Below, in pieces: positions 40,201-49,408 of a stretch of 64,000 nt of DNA (its first letter is position 1; the number at the start of each line of letters is the position of its first letter). The position numbers and the translations under genes are program-made. This DNA comes from Beaufortia kweichowensis. Its lineage: Eukaryota; Chordata; Actinopteri; Cypriniformes; Gastromyzontidae. The stretch lies in contig CM032795.1 in assembly GCA_019155185.1 (NCBI GenBank), positions 15,975,795-16,039,794 of the forward strand, given 5' to 3'. The notes below the pieces were generated by a model that did no database searches, had not been told where the DNA came from, and was given only the letters and a program-made list of their open reading frames with translations.

Positions 40201-43200
40201 TTTCGTGACACATCAATGTATGACCATATCCTGCCTACTATTCTTTTTCACTTTCCTTCGAAACCACATAACCGCAGTGGCACCAGCCAGCAGACAGACA
40301 TATTTTCCTCAAAATGCTTTTGTTGTATGGTTTTTTTAATCCAAGATGTATGAGTCAGTGCATTTCATTATCACTGACCAAGCTAACGTGTCCAGAGACA
40401 CAGCCTTCGGCTTCAACATTTGAAGAAACAGACATATTTTCCATGTCTCTTGGACTGGCAAAAGAATGTTACACATAAGAGCCTTTGGACTGCTGGCTTT
40501 ATCTGGACGAATCCACACAAAGCCTTTCTATATCCGTCATAAAATTTGTTGAATCGTCCTTTCATTTCTTTGGAATACTTTCAGCTGGGTTGTACTAAAC
40601 CACATGCCTTTCAGAAAATCCATATTTTCCATCTGCAATATAACCAGAAGTGACTGAATCTGGTTGCTCTGGCTTTGAACTCCTGAACAAATCTTTCTCC
40701 TAAACTACAATAAAAGACAGACAGATACACATAAGTCAGCTCTTTTTATACAAATCCTGGAAATGTGCCTGTGTAACCTTTTAGCAACTTTTTCCTGCAG
40801 GAATACAGCCATCCTATACACAGGGAGGCTTCCTTGGATACATTTCCGTGAAACAACCCAAACAGTTTAGCTAAGGGCTATGAACTACCAAAAGTAGCTC
40901 AAAGTATGCTAGATTTCTCTTTTGATTACTAACACGCCAGTATGCCAATTGAATTCATAAGAACCTTTGATATTAATATGCTGTATGTTCAGTCACCCCA
41001 AAAGTGAGTTAAACACTATTAGATACTCAGACAAAAAAACCCCACAAAATATATGAATGTCATTGCAACAGATTTGTATACCACATGACTAGAGAAATTG
41101 TTATATAATGTAGATACAATTATACATTAAATGTTTTCCTATTAGGTTTGCATTACTACATTAACAGGACTCATAAACTTGGCACAGCGTCTGCTGCCTG
41201 TGTGTTTCAGTAGCTACATCCCAGCGGGTGTGTTGGAATTTGGAAATGGAACAACAGGACACTTTCTGTTCCCAATCAAAGTAACTTCAAAGGTCTACTC
41301 TGAACTAATCAAAGCAAACACACATTAGGTGGGAAAAGCTTCTTTCCTGCTACTACCCACCAGGGACTCGTTTTACAGCTTTAAAAACATTTATTTAATG
41401 ACGCTTAAGGAAAATTTTAGGGAATCTGTCTATGTTATCTGTGTACCTTTTTCATTCAAAATGCTAAAACGTAAAATTTGCACACAAAAAAAGTCACATC
41501 TCTGAGCATTGTGCTGCAGGTCACCTTTCTTTTTGCATTATTTCAGAAGTTAAGATGCAGTTACAGAAGCTGAGATGCAGTTTTATGTAAATCTAAAAGC
41601 CTTAGCCTAATAACTGTCATTGCACATATTGAGCATACACATGAAAATGCACTATCCAAACTACTTTTTTATTTTTTTCATTGTTCTTTTATTTTTAAAA
41701 TTTTAGGCATTTTTTAAAATAACATTAACACTTTTTATAATTTTTTAGTTTATGTTTATTGTTATAGAAATTTGTTAAATATTTTTTCTTAAGTCTTAAA
41801 ACTTTTCATCAATATATAGTTTCTCATGATCAGATTAGAATTAAACTATGAAATATTAAAGTGAATAGTAAAACAACCACCTGTGGAACGGTGACAGTTA
41901 ACAGGTTAATTTACCTGTATTTGAGATCATTGACATGAGTGCTGCCCAGCAGATCCTGGATGGTTCTCTTGGTCTCATCCAACAGGCTCTTAACTGCTGA
42001 ATCTCCAATGGCAAGTGCAACAATGCGTCCTGGAGACAGAGACTTCAGTAGCTGACTCAGCCTCTTGCTTTCGTTGCGAGAGTCGTGCGTATCGAACCGG
42101 TCGTTAATCAGCACTTCCGCCGTATCCTGATCAACCACTCGCAGGTTAATCCCACGACTGAAGTTCCTATGAAAAGCATGGCCACCTGTAGCCAAACCTG
42201 AGGAGGGTACAGTACGAGTGAGCAGGGTCCAAGATGGCCTCTCTGATCCATGAAGCTCCAAAGTGCCTCCACCATACACGCCCAGAAATTTGCGGCCCAT
42301 CCCGGGAACCTCGGTCACGGCAGTCTCGTCTGAACGGCCAACCAGAGTAATGGTGGCCAGGGAACGATAGCGGCATTTTGGAGCTCCGATATGAAGAGTG
42401 CCACCATCTTCAATCGCAATGTGCCGTATCCGTAACGTAATGTTTTTGGAGCCAGCATTATCGTCAGCAAAGACAACTGAACCTAAAAGTATAATTAATA
42501 ACATGTGACACAGAAATGTGCAACTGTACTGATAAACGTATATATATATATTAGACATATGATCTTACCTCCAGCCTGGATGGTGATCGAGTACAAGGTG
42601 GCAGATGAAGCTAAGCAATAAAGCTCGCCACTGTGTACCACGACGACCTTGTTGGGGTCATGGCCCGGCTTCCAGGTGCGCAGTGCAGGGTTGTGATGAG
42701 GACAGTTCTCTACAGAAAGATGGTGGGTGGAAAGGTTAATGTCTAAATATAGGACAACTGCCTACAGTTTGCTTTTGATGCAGAAAACATACAGTGAATG
42801 AATAAGGAATGCTTTGGAAATGTACAAAGTTTTGACCTTTCATCAGCTTTCGAAACATGGTCAGAATTTTCTGACTTCTCATAATCATCTCTGAAAACTG
42901 ACAGAACTAAAGGGGACATGCAAAAACAAGGTGTTTCTCACCATCCAAAACATCTTTGGATGTAAGACTAAGGATGAGTATGAGGATCAGGAGGAAGAGC
43001 CCAAAAAAGACGCCAACACAGATATAAGTGTTCTTCCTCTGTCGGTTCTGGGTACGTTCTCTTCTGTTCTCATCTTCTGACAAATTAAAAGCCGAAGGCC
43101 GCGCTGGAGGCGTGGCCTGGGGCTTCAATGGGGGCGGCGGAGGAGCCTTGGTTGGGGGTGGAGAACGAACTGGAACGATCCTGCCTGGAACATATCCTGA

Positions 43201-45400
43201 TGACCGCTGAGCATTTCCATTGACAGGAGCCACAAAAATGGGAAGACTGCTGGGGCCATCATTCACCTGCATGGTATAACTGTCTGCCACGGTCTGTAAG
43301 ATGAGAAGAATACAAAATTGAGAATATAAAAAACAGATGACCCCAAAAAAACTTCTCATGTAAATCTGATGTTATCAAAGCTACTACGCCAGCCTGACAT
43401 CAAGCCTTAAGTCTACAGCAAACTGCGACCGTTTAAACCTGCTTTCTATCAGGTATCAATTTTACAGTGCCATAGCACTTTGACTTTGAAGTGTAAGCTT
43501 TCTGTGGGTTTTCACGTTTTCAAGTTATTTACAAACACATGGCACCAATTAAGGGAGAAAAAAAAGTGCTCAGTCGTTTAACTCGTGGCCCCTTCGTGCC
43601 ATAGAAATAACAGACTCAACCCCATAAAAGCCTGTGACACAAATACTGCCTTAACAATAACCACCTTAAACAAATTATTCAGTTATCATTCAAAACAACT
43701 TAAATATCTAAACAAAGATTATTCACAATTTGGCCTCACATGTATAAAACAGTTGCTATTGGGCAATTTTATGCAAATGCAAACCTTACCATGAATAAAT
43801 TATGTTTTTTCAAGGTTTTCACCATTCTGATAGTTCAGATGTTATATTTGGATGTAAGGTCTCTCTTACATTTTTCTTAAAGCATTTTTTAATGTGTAAC
43901 GCATTATTTTTTATAGTGCCGTTTTCAGAATTGTCACATCCATACCACTTCATATTCCTCATAAATGAAATAAAATAACTTTATGTTCTTTGAAGAGGCA
44001 TCTCTTCTCCATTTGTTGGGTATTCTTGCTTCTGGTTTATGAATTTTAATTCACAGAAATCCTACAGAGTATCTTGTTGTCACATCCAAAACGCACATAC
44101 ATATATTTAACGAAAACACACTGGAATTGCCCTATTGCTTTTATAAACAAAAGTGGGACTCTTGAGAGCTACATCAATCCAAAATCATTTCAAAGTCTTT
44201 TAACCATTAAAGAAGAAAAAAGAAGAACTTTGACTCCTATGTATGTTGACTCATGGTCCATTTCCTTTTAAACAATTAGAGTAATTTGTCTTTGCATTGA
44301 TCAAGCACAGTACAGTAGCACACAATATAAACACAAGACTGACATTAGATCCAGCTTTGGCCAGCTGTTGCTCCACAGCAACCATTAAAACTGGGAGAAA
44401 TGCCTCTCCCACTTCTTCTGGGATATAATCGATACTCATGCTTTAATGTGTCAGAACTCTCCTCCCCCTCCTCCCAGTTGTCTTTTTCACCCTTGCACGA
44501 ATTAAATCCCATTTGGGGGGTGAACAATGAATTACCATAGACTGTGAGGATGAATGGACAAAGACTAGGGAGAGCAACTATTAAGCTTTAGTCTCAGTCA
44601 CTTACAGAAGTTGTGTATTAATTATATTGTAGATATTAATTAAAAAAGAAAGTGTATATTGTAAGTCATTATGAATTCTTGTGACCTAGCCATTATAAAA
44701 AAAACAAGTATTTATAGTAAAACCAAGTAGTAACCACAAACTAACCATGGTCTCACTATACAGTAACCAGTTTTATGATGATATTTGTAGTAAAACTGTG
44801 GTAATACAAATGGTAATCAATGCATCAAAAACATACTTACTACACTTTTACTATAATAAAACCATAGTCAGTGTTTCTAAGGAGAGACAGGACACGATCT
44901 TTGCAAAAGCAGTAGATTGTTGTTTTAAGTAACAATATCTAAACTTGACTGTACAATTTGTGATCAACTCTTGTCTCATCCTACTGTTGTCCAAAGTGAC
45001 TTGTAACAGTTACATCGCGCTCCATCTAAACTTCAAACTTCCATCGAACACGTGTTCTTTCATTTCGAGTTTCAGTCATAACTCGTATATTCTCAAAAGC
45101 AAATGCCATAAACCCACGAAGTCTGCCCGAAAGTACGTAAAAAAAGACCTTCCTACCGTGGAGGTCTAAACTGGGGGTCCCTGAGGTGGAAATCTTTTAC
45201 CTTTCTCCAGACTGATCCACACTGTCACGTCCCTGGCTTCTCCGTTCCTTGCTCGTTCTCAGCCAAAGACACGCACAACACACCGGGCAATTAAACAGGG
45301 AGATAGCGCTTAATGTCTTTTAATCTTCTTTTACATGATGTTTTCTTTCTGGGCTGAAGTCAGCCAGCCCCGTCCCAGGCGCGGCTCGCGGAGGAAGTGA
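28065..45400 (-). CDS. CEMIP2: CEMIP2 (TMEM2), cell-surface hyaluronidase, complete gene
   Basis: CEMIP2 is a type II membrane protein whose large extracellular part degrades high-molecular-weight hyaluronan at the cell surface. In zebrafish, tmem2 is known for roles in heart and vessel morphogenesis. I assembled 23 coding exons between 28065 and 43272. All phases join and give 1397 residues plus stop, close to the human 1383. In order: a Pro-rich cytoplasmic tail (1-81), one transmembrane helix (about 82-103), a G8 domain (about 120-250), a GG-type segment with R267, D275 and D288 (matching human R265, D273 and D286, reported as needed for activity), the parallel beta-helix region, and a second GG-type segment near the C-terminus. 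A non-coding first exon and CpG-rich promoter lie near 45.2-45.5 kb. Nothing is broken or missing. Confidence 0.95.
28359..28465 (-). CDS. CEMIP2: CEMIP2 coding exon 22
   Basis: Residues about 1289-1324. It contains SIVLLATRGQP, matching human SIVLLSTRGEI. Splice sites are GCGTTCAG and AAAAG|GTAACT; it enters in phase 2 and leaves in phase 1. Confidence 0.9.
28682..28827 (-). CDS. CEMIP2: CEMIP2 coding exon 21
   Basis: Residues about 1241-1289, with VNAERFDLNQSGFLLVTVD and EQYLKTGI, equivalent to human VNGTDFTF and EEYLKTGI. Acceptor TCCGTCTCATAG, donor AAGAG|GTGAGG. Confidence 0.9.
29165..29266 (-). CDS. CEMIP2: CEMIP2 coding exon 20
   Basis: Exactly 34 codons, phase 0 to 0 (residues about 1207-1240). 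FSSDPWNSYLHIQ matches human FTSDPHKSYLPVQ. Acceptor TCGTAG, donor ATTACT|GTGAGT. Confidence 0.88.
29464..29692 (-). CDS. CEMIP2: CEMIP2 coding exon 19
   Basis: Residues about 1130-1206. It carries LYAHARHRRDGHSYCSAAG and CERVKI, plus CRACGTSQ at the donor (human CQGCGTRQ). Enters in phase 2, leaves in phase 0. Confidence 0.93.
30009..30191 (-). CDS. CEMIP2: CEMIP2 coding exon 18
   Basis: Residues about 1069-1129, with GLCYPNETVFQIT and QPERKYFFD (human GLCYPSNTSFQVT, QSERKFYFD). Acceptor GTTGCAG, donor GTCGG|GTAGGA. Confidence 0.92.
30271..30482 (-). CDS. CEMIP2: CEMIP2 coding exon 17
   Basis: Residues about 999-1068. RRDEYPDRPMVLRGI and VHWNGPAPR are near-identical to mammals. Acceptor GCATACAG, donor GATAA|GTAAGC. 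Confidence 0.95.
30558..30773 (-). CDS. CEMIP2: CEMIP2 coding exon 16
   Basis: 72 codons, phase 0 (residues about 927-998). It contains FFGRPGEWFEQNDLDGDKNS, IFHDLDGSI and LIRHPQCV, all strongly conserved. Confidence 0.95.
31586..31763 (-). CDS. CEMIP2: CEMIP2 coding exon 15
   Basis: Residues about 867-926. TFPIRGFQINDGPVRI and WQLTPRNNLSSL match the human sequence. Enters in phase 2; donor CCCAGT|GTAAGT. Confidence 0.94.
31944..32099 (-). CDS. CEMIP2: CEMIP2 coding exon 14
   Basis: Residues about 815-866, with DEGSSQEVSQSLFVGESRN and NKYWGVGG (human NKYVGTGG). Acceptor TTGACCGCAG, donor AACAA|GTATGT. Confidence 0.92.
32272..32307 (-). CDS. CEMIP2: CEMIP2 coding exon 13 (36-nt small exon)
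   Basis: Only 36 nt, phase 2 to 2. It encodes FADNGVGLSFA, matching human FADNGIGLTFA. Acceptor TCTGACAG, donor GCAAG|GTACTG. It is easily missed by gene finders. Confidence 0.92.
32400..32531 (-). CDS. CEMIP2: CEMIP2 coding exon 12
   Basis: Residues about 759-802. It includes RPHENADPNRPRVAAHIDT and FKNNDLGAWIRGGDI. Acceptor TTTCACAG, donor CAGG|GTAGGA. Confidence 0.93.
32827..32915 (-). CDS. CEMIP2: CEMIP2 coding exon 11
   Basis: Residues about 730-758. AGLFIDRKVKSTNATAADPR and EYLCLDNSAR match human AGLFIDKGVKTTNSSAADPR. Phase 0 to 2. Confidence 0.95.
33149..33170. repeat. (GT)n microsatellite in CEMIP2 intron
   Basis: About eleven GT units. Confidence 0.9.
33654..33782 (-). CDS. CEMIP2: CEMIP2 coding exon 10
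   Basis: 43 codons, phase 0 (residues about 687-729). It contains DAGIWYIFHNSSTGDS and GVFFNNRVHSNFK, part of the beta-helix region. Confidence 0.95.
34439..34508 (-). CDS. CEMIP2: CEMIP2 coding exon 9
   Basis: 70 nt, phase 2 to 0 (residues about 663-686). AVSTFWIAHPNNHMISNSAA matches human AVSTFWIAHPNNNLINNAAA. Donor TCACAG|GTACAC. Confidence 0.95.
35230..35435 (-). CDS. CEMIP2: CEMIP2 coding exon 8
   Basis: Residues about 595-662. It contains GYDTLGHCFFLEDGIEQRN, HNLGLLTRPGT and LPTDRND. Acceptor TTATTATAG, donor TGCAA|GTAAGA. Confidence 0.95.
35603..35815 (-). CDS. CEMIP2: CEMIP2 coding exon 7
   Basis: 71 codons, phase 0 (residues about 524-594). SVHLSHIELKHMGQQ, RYPVNFHRCGDVD and LSIHHSFSRC are highly conserved. 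Acceptor TTCTGTTTAG, donor GCTG|GTGAGA. Confidence 0.95.
36460..36629 (-). CDS. CEMIP2: CEMIP2 coding exon 6
   Basis: Residues about 467-523. It contains HVGEILDGVDMRAEVALLSR and HDTFGGHIK (human YDTFGGHIM). Acceptor ATTTCTCAG, donor TCAAG|GTCTGT. Confidence 0.93.
37625..37813 (-). CDS. CEMIP2: CEMIP2 coding exon 5
   Basis: Residues about 404-466. LNLLDDVSSWKPGDRIVVAS and TDYSMHQAEEFTLLPC are nearly identical to mammals. Phase 1 to 1. Confidence 0.95.
38090..38259 (-). CDS. CEMIP2: CEMIP2 coding exon 4
   Basis: Residues about 348-403. It contains QAWALVSVIAGGNGSC and GGKALARRDF (human QAWALVGVIDGGSTSC, GGKALAQREF). Acceptor TTTGTAG, donor AAATG|GTATGT. Confidence 0.93.
38260..41914 (-). other. 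CEMIP2: CEMIP2 intron (3.7 kb)
   Basis: This is the largest intron within the CEMIP2 coding region. It is AT-rich, with a decayed dispersed repeat near 38.83-38.95 kb and a two-unit tandem repeat near 41,545-41,582. The open frames on both strands are unsupported. Confidence 0.7.
41915..42482 (-). CDS. CEMIP2: CEMIP2 coding exon 3 (G8/GG region with key residues)
   Basis: The longest coding exon (568 nt, residues about 158-347). It contains HIGAPKCRYRSLATITLVGR and GGGTLELHG. The segment FSRGINLRVVDQDTA through DRFDTHD carries R267, D275 and D288, equivalent to human R265, D273 and D286, whose mutation is reported to abolish hyaluronan degradation. All three are retained, so activity is expected. 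Acceptor ATACTTTTAG, donor TACAG|GTAAAT. Confidence 0.96.
42569..42709 (-). CDS. CEMIP2: CEMIP2 coding exon 2
   Basis: Residues about 111-157, the start of the ectodomain. It contains ENCPHHNPALRTWKPGHD (human ENCPDQNPRLRNWDPGQD). Acceptor TTCTGTAG, donor TGGAG|GTAAGA. Confidence 0.93.
42942..43293 (-). CDS. CEMIP2: CEMIP2 coding exon 1 (start codon and transmembrane helix)
   Basis: The exon opens at acceptor ATCTTACAG with about 21 nt of 5'UTR, then ATG at 43272 (MQVNDGPSSLPIF). This start is chosen because it places SSGYVPGRIVPVR level with human HPSGYVPGKVVPLR. Residues 37-60 are proline-rich (PPPTKAPPPPPLK), followed by a basic stretch and a hydrophobic helix at about 82-103. This fits a type II membrane topology with a cytoplasmic N-terminus. 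Donor GGATG|GTGAGA. Confidence 0.94.
43294..45200 (-). other. CEMIP2: CEMIP2 first intron
   Basis: 1.9 kb between the non-coding first exon and the start-codon exon. It is AT-rich without coding signals. Positions 44873-44930 match part of the repeat block at 45.8 kb, described under findings. Confidence 0.7.
45201..45400 (-). other. CEMIP2: CEMIP2 non-coding first exon (5'UTR)
   Basis: The minus strand shows a donor GGAGAAAG|GTAAAAG at the exon end. Upstream lies CpG-richer sequence with CCGCGAGCCGCGCC and GGGACGGGGC near 45,370-45,395. The downstream acceptor is that of the start-codon exon. The 5' limit is only estimated; the transcription start could lie anywhere near 45.35-45.42 kb. Confidence 0.5.
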
Positions 45401-45540
45401 AATTAGAGGCGTGTATAGAATATGCGGGAGCGCCATAGAAATACAAGCAAGTATCTGGAATGGCCAATAACATGAAACGGCTTTTCTCTAAGGGGCGGGT
45501 CTTAGTCGCTAGACGTTGTCTCTCATTGGACAGATAGCAG
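45401..45540 (-). promoter_or_regulatory. CEMIP2: CEMIP2 promoter region
   Basis: A CCAAT-type element (ATTGGCC on the minus strand, about 45,459-45,465), a GC box (CCCGCCCC, about 45,491-45,498) and a second ATTGG-related element near 45,525 lie just upstream of the presumed first exon. No TATA box is evident. Confidence 0.5.
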
Positions 45541-45643
45541 GGGTCTACGTAATAATTCTTCCGTATATGCGTTTTTAATTTAACTTTTCTAAATGTTTAT
45601 TTGAATGTTTTCAATTTCAAGTGAAAATGCAGACAAATAATGT

Positions 45644-46025
45644 AGTGTTTTATCAGCGTATAAATGTTCAACAAAGCCGTTTGGTATTAGTGATTAAATG
45701 TTAGTTTAACCCATTCAGACGTGGTTTTAAGTATAGAAATCATACGTTGTGCCAACTTGTTAGTTTCCATTCACTAATAAACACCACAATATACATTTTT
45801 TTCTAAGGAGAGACACGACACTCCAATCTTTGCGAAAGCAGTAGATTGTTGTGTTTTATCAGCGTAAAAATGTTCAACAATCCGTTTGGTATTAGTGATT
45901 AAATGTTTGTTTAACCCATTCAGACGTGATTTTTTCATTCCATTTGATATGAACAAGTATAGAAATGATACGTTGTGCCAACTTGTTAGTTTCCATTCAC
46001 TAATAAACACCACAATATAAAATTT
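45644..46025. repeat. Tandem duplication, about 206-bp period
   Basis: Copy A starts at about 45,645 and copy B at about 45,851. Both run GTGTTTTATCAGCGTA, then TTTGGTATTAGTGATTAAAT, then GTTAGTTTCCATTCACTAAT. They differ by scattered substitutions and an extra piece of about 25 bp in copy B. The copies are non-coding and lie just upstream of the CEMIP2 promoter. Confidence 0.9.
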
Positions 46026-49000
46026 TAAGAAACTTTTGAGGCGAAACCCTTACATTCTGTTTAACCATACGAAACCTAAACAATATGTTAAATAGTTTTC
46101 GACAAAAATATACGTACTTTAGAAATGAATGATATAATGTGAATGTACCCCACAACGCAATGGAAAATAAAATGCTGGTAATTGTTAAGATATTGAGTTG
46201 ATATCCATGTGTACGAATTATTGGACTTAATATATTTTGAAATATTTCTCTTGTTAGTACAATTCTATCTACTACAATCAGAACATCCAAATATTTTAAT
46301 ACGGCTCAATGGAGTTTTTGGCCCCGTGCGACCCCTTGAGGAAGGCGACAGTATTGATCAAAGGAAATCGTTATGAGCGAGCGCCACTTGCTGCACAAAG
46401 AGGATAAGCGGCATGTGCGTGACTTTCAGACAAAAGAAACACAGTAACTATAGTTGTTACATTTTGTACTGGTGCATTAACTTAGTCTTAAAGGATTCAA
46501 GAGAGAGTTGAAGAGAGTTGTATATATAATTCCCATAAATCTCATAACCATCTAACAAAAAGCTGTAAATTTGTTGGTGACATTTTTAAAAGGTTTTAAA
46601 TAATACCAATATACCACAATTCATTATATAATGCTTAACAAACCATTAAAACAGACAGTGAAATATATTTTGATTTGCATTCACATTGTAATACACATAC
46701 ACAATCACAAACCACTACTACATATTTAGATATTATCTTCAGATAATTATAAAATGAATCACGAGAACACCTTTATATTCCAAAAGAAAAATATATATGC
46801 TTTAAATGTAAATTAATTGGATATTAATGAGTTATTTAGCAATATGCTGCACCCTTAAATACATGTTACTTGAAACTAAAAACTTAAATAGACTATTAGA
46901 TTATTAAGCTTACAATCTCACACTCTCACATTTCCACATTTTTAAAGGTTTAGAATGATTTTGTACACAGAATGTTCATTTGCACTTCACTGCTGCTTCA
47001 AGATATTTTCTCCACATAGAATCTCCGCATAGTATCTCCTAGTAATCTTTATAGTCTTGTTCGGTTTACTGTTCTCATCCTTTGAACCCATTTAAGTGCC
47101 TTTCAGGTCTGTCTTTAAACATTTCCTCACCCAATAAGAATGGGTCACATGTGTTCTGTACTTCCATGTTTAAGGCCCCAGGCTTCAAAGGTCACTGAAC
47201 CAAGGAGGTGCGGCTGACCTCAGAGCCATAAAAGCAATTGTGAAAAGTGAATACATATGAAAGCTTGGGATCACTGAACGCACTTTGGTTGTCGAGTTCT
47301 TTACCTACATAACTTTTTAAAAAATGAAAAAAATTGATAGCTTGCAAAACTTACTATAGGTATAGTGAGTGCTTAAAGCTCTATTTCCACTGCCTGATAT
47401 AAGCAGCAATTTTAAATGCTAATCTATTGGCTAATCTATTGTAAACCAACCCATTGAGAAAAAGAAAGCTCCCAGCATGACATAATTAAGGGGTCGCTTT
47501 AGAAATCTGCTTAATCTTCCCCAATAAATGGATTTCAATTCTTTCAGTTCCTTCGTTTTTGAAATACATTTTTATTTTCATTTCTGCATTATAACCATTA
47601 TCAATATCATTACTATATACAGTATAGTAATTTTAAACAAGTGTTTTACAAAAAAGAAAAACGACAGAAAAAATTAAAGCACATTATCTGACCAGTTAAA
47701 CATTTTCTAGGCAATACATCATATAATAATAATAAATCAAGTTACATTGGTAACAGATTTATTACCGGTTTAATAGTACAGTCATTCAGGAAATTATAAT
47801 ATAAAATTGTTTCCCAAGTTGAACCAAAGGGACAGTCATATTTTATATTAAAGAAGCCACTCATTACATCACGTCTCTCAGGAAAGAATTATATAAAGAA
47901 AACTTCTTTATTGTCCCTGCTGAAGTGGTCTTAAGTAACAGCTTTATCATGGCTTAAAGAAAGAAAGTTTGTGTGCATTCCTTTATATATGTTTTATCTG
48001 ACAAGACTGTATAAATTACAGCTGAATAAGAGATAAAGTGGTGATTCCATAATGAATCAAGAGTGTTGGTCAGTGTCACCCAACAACGTGTGTAATCAAA
48101 TGGCTGATTCTCAAGCCTCTTATATATACAGAAAGAAAAATATTCTCTGTTGTGATATTGAAATGCATTGTTTAAGCAGAATGCATGTTAAAGTCATAGT
48201 TCACCCAAAAATATTTATTTATGTTATTGAATCATTAATTTACCCATGTGTCATTCAGAACCTCTATGACTCTTTTCTCTGTGGAACACAGAAGATATTT
48301 TGAGATATGTCTCAGTGGTTGTGTGTCCATAAATGGAAGTCAATAGGGGCTAGTGTTGTTTGGTTACTAACCTTCCTTAAAATATTTTCTTCTGTGTTAC
48401 GCAGAAGACAAAACATAACAGGTTTGGAATGACACGAGGGTAAGTAAATGACGGAAAATCTTTTATTTTCGGGTAAACCATACCTTTAAGTCTGGGTTAT
48501 TGTAAGCCATAACGGTTTCTTAAATTTCTACAAAGAAATTCTATTTTCCTATTTTAATAATAGTCTATTTATTTATTTGACAGTTAAAACAAAGCATTAT
48601 TTTTAGGATAGGATTTAAGTCTAGAACAGATGAGAGTACATTTTATGGACATGTAGGGGAAAAAAAATCCTAATTAAATTGCTAAAATTTGTTACATACA
48701 AATTGTAGTTAAGCAGATGCGTTCTACAAACGTTCAAATATCATTCCTAGTACAATGTAACATATCAAAGATCAGTACTGAATGTTTGGCATCACCTACA
48801 TGGCAAATGTCTGAGTCAGAATGTTGCATATCTTCCAGTACTTGTGTTTACTACATGGTCTTAAAACACATGCATACAGCAAAATCAGAAGTATTGACTG
48901 CAGAATGGATTTGATTCTTTCAGTACATTTTATCAAGACACATAGCACAAACAAATATTGGGCTACTGAACCAGCAGATCCATCGCTTACTCCGCCACAG

Positions 49001-49188
49001 GTACACAAACACCCTCCTTCAGAAAGGCAGTAAGGACACTCCTCCCACGTTCTATATACCATGGAGTAGTGCAACTCGATGTGAGAGGAAAAAAACAGGA
49101 GAGAAAAATGCAGTCAGGTTCACAGTTGCAAACTGGGCATCGGGGGCATGATCATCACGTGACGTCAGTCCTAATCTTGAGGTTCCTT
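46026..49188. other. Intergenic DNA between CEMIP2 and ABHD17B, with ABHD17B 3'UTR
   Basis: AT-rich DNA with no supported exon. It includes a complete dispersed-repeat copy at 48.2 kb. The ABHD17B 3' untranslated region should occupy its upper end on the minus strand. AATAAA-type signals on that strand occur near 48,570 and 47,570, but I cannot choose between them. Confidence 0.55.
48188..48490. repeat. Full-length dispersed cyprinid-type repeat
   Basis: It starts AAAGTCATAGTTCACCCAAA and ends TTTTCGGGTAAACCATACC, so the ends are imperfect inverted copies. The interior contains TCTGTGGAACACAGAAGATA and AACAGGTTTGGAATGACACG. It looks like a non-autonomous DNA transposon without coding capacity. 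Confidence 0.8.
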
Positions 49189-49408
49189 TTATAAGTTTAC
49201 AAGTTCATGGGCCACAAACTGTTTCAAGCGTTCCAAGTACTGTCCATACAGCTCTACGTCATTATGGCCTGCCCCCTCCACCCAAAGCGGCTCCACGGGT
49301 CGTTGGCAGCGCTCATACAGGGCTAGCCCATGGGAAAAATCAATCACCTCATCCTCCGTACCATGGATCACCAGCACCGGAGAAGTGACTTTAGAGATTT
49401 TATCAATG
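49189..49408 (-). CDS. ABHD17B: ABHD17B coding exon 3 (last, with stop)
   Basis: Residues 216-288. It carries the triad Asp (HGTEDEVIDFSHG) and His (WVEGAGHNDVELYGQYLERL), ending HELVNL and TAA. Acceptor TTTCCCTTTAG. Confidence 0.96.
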
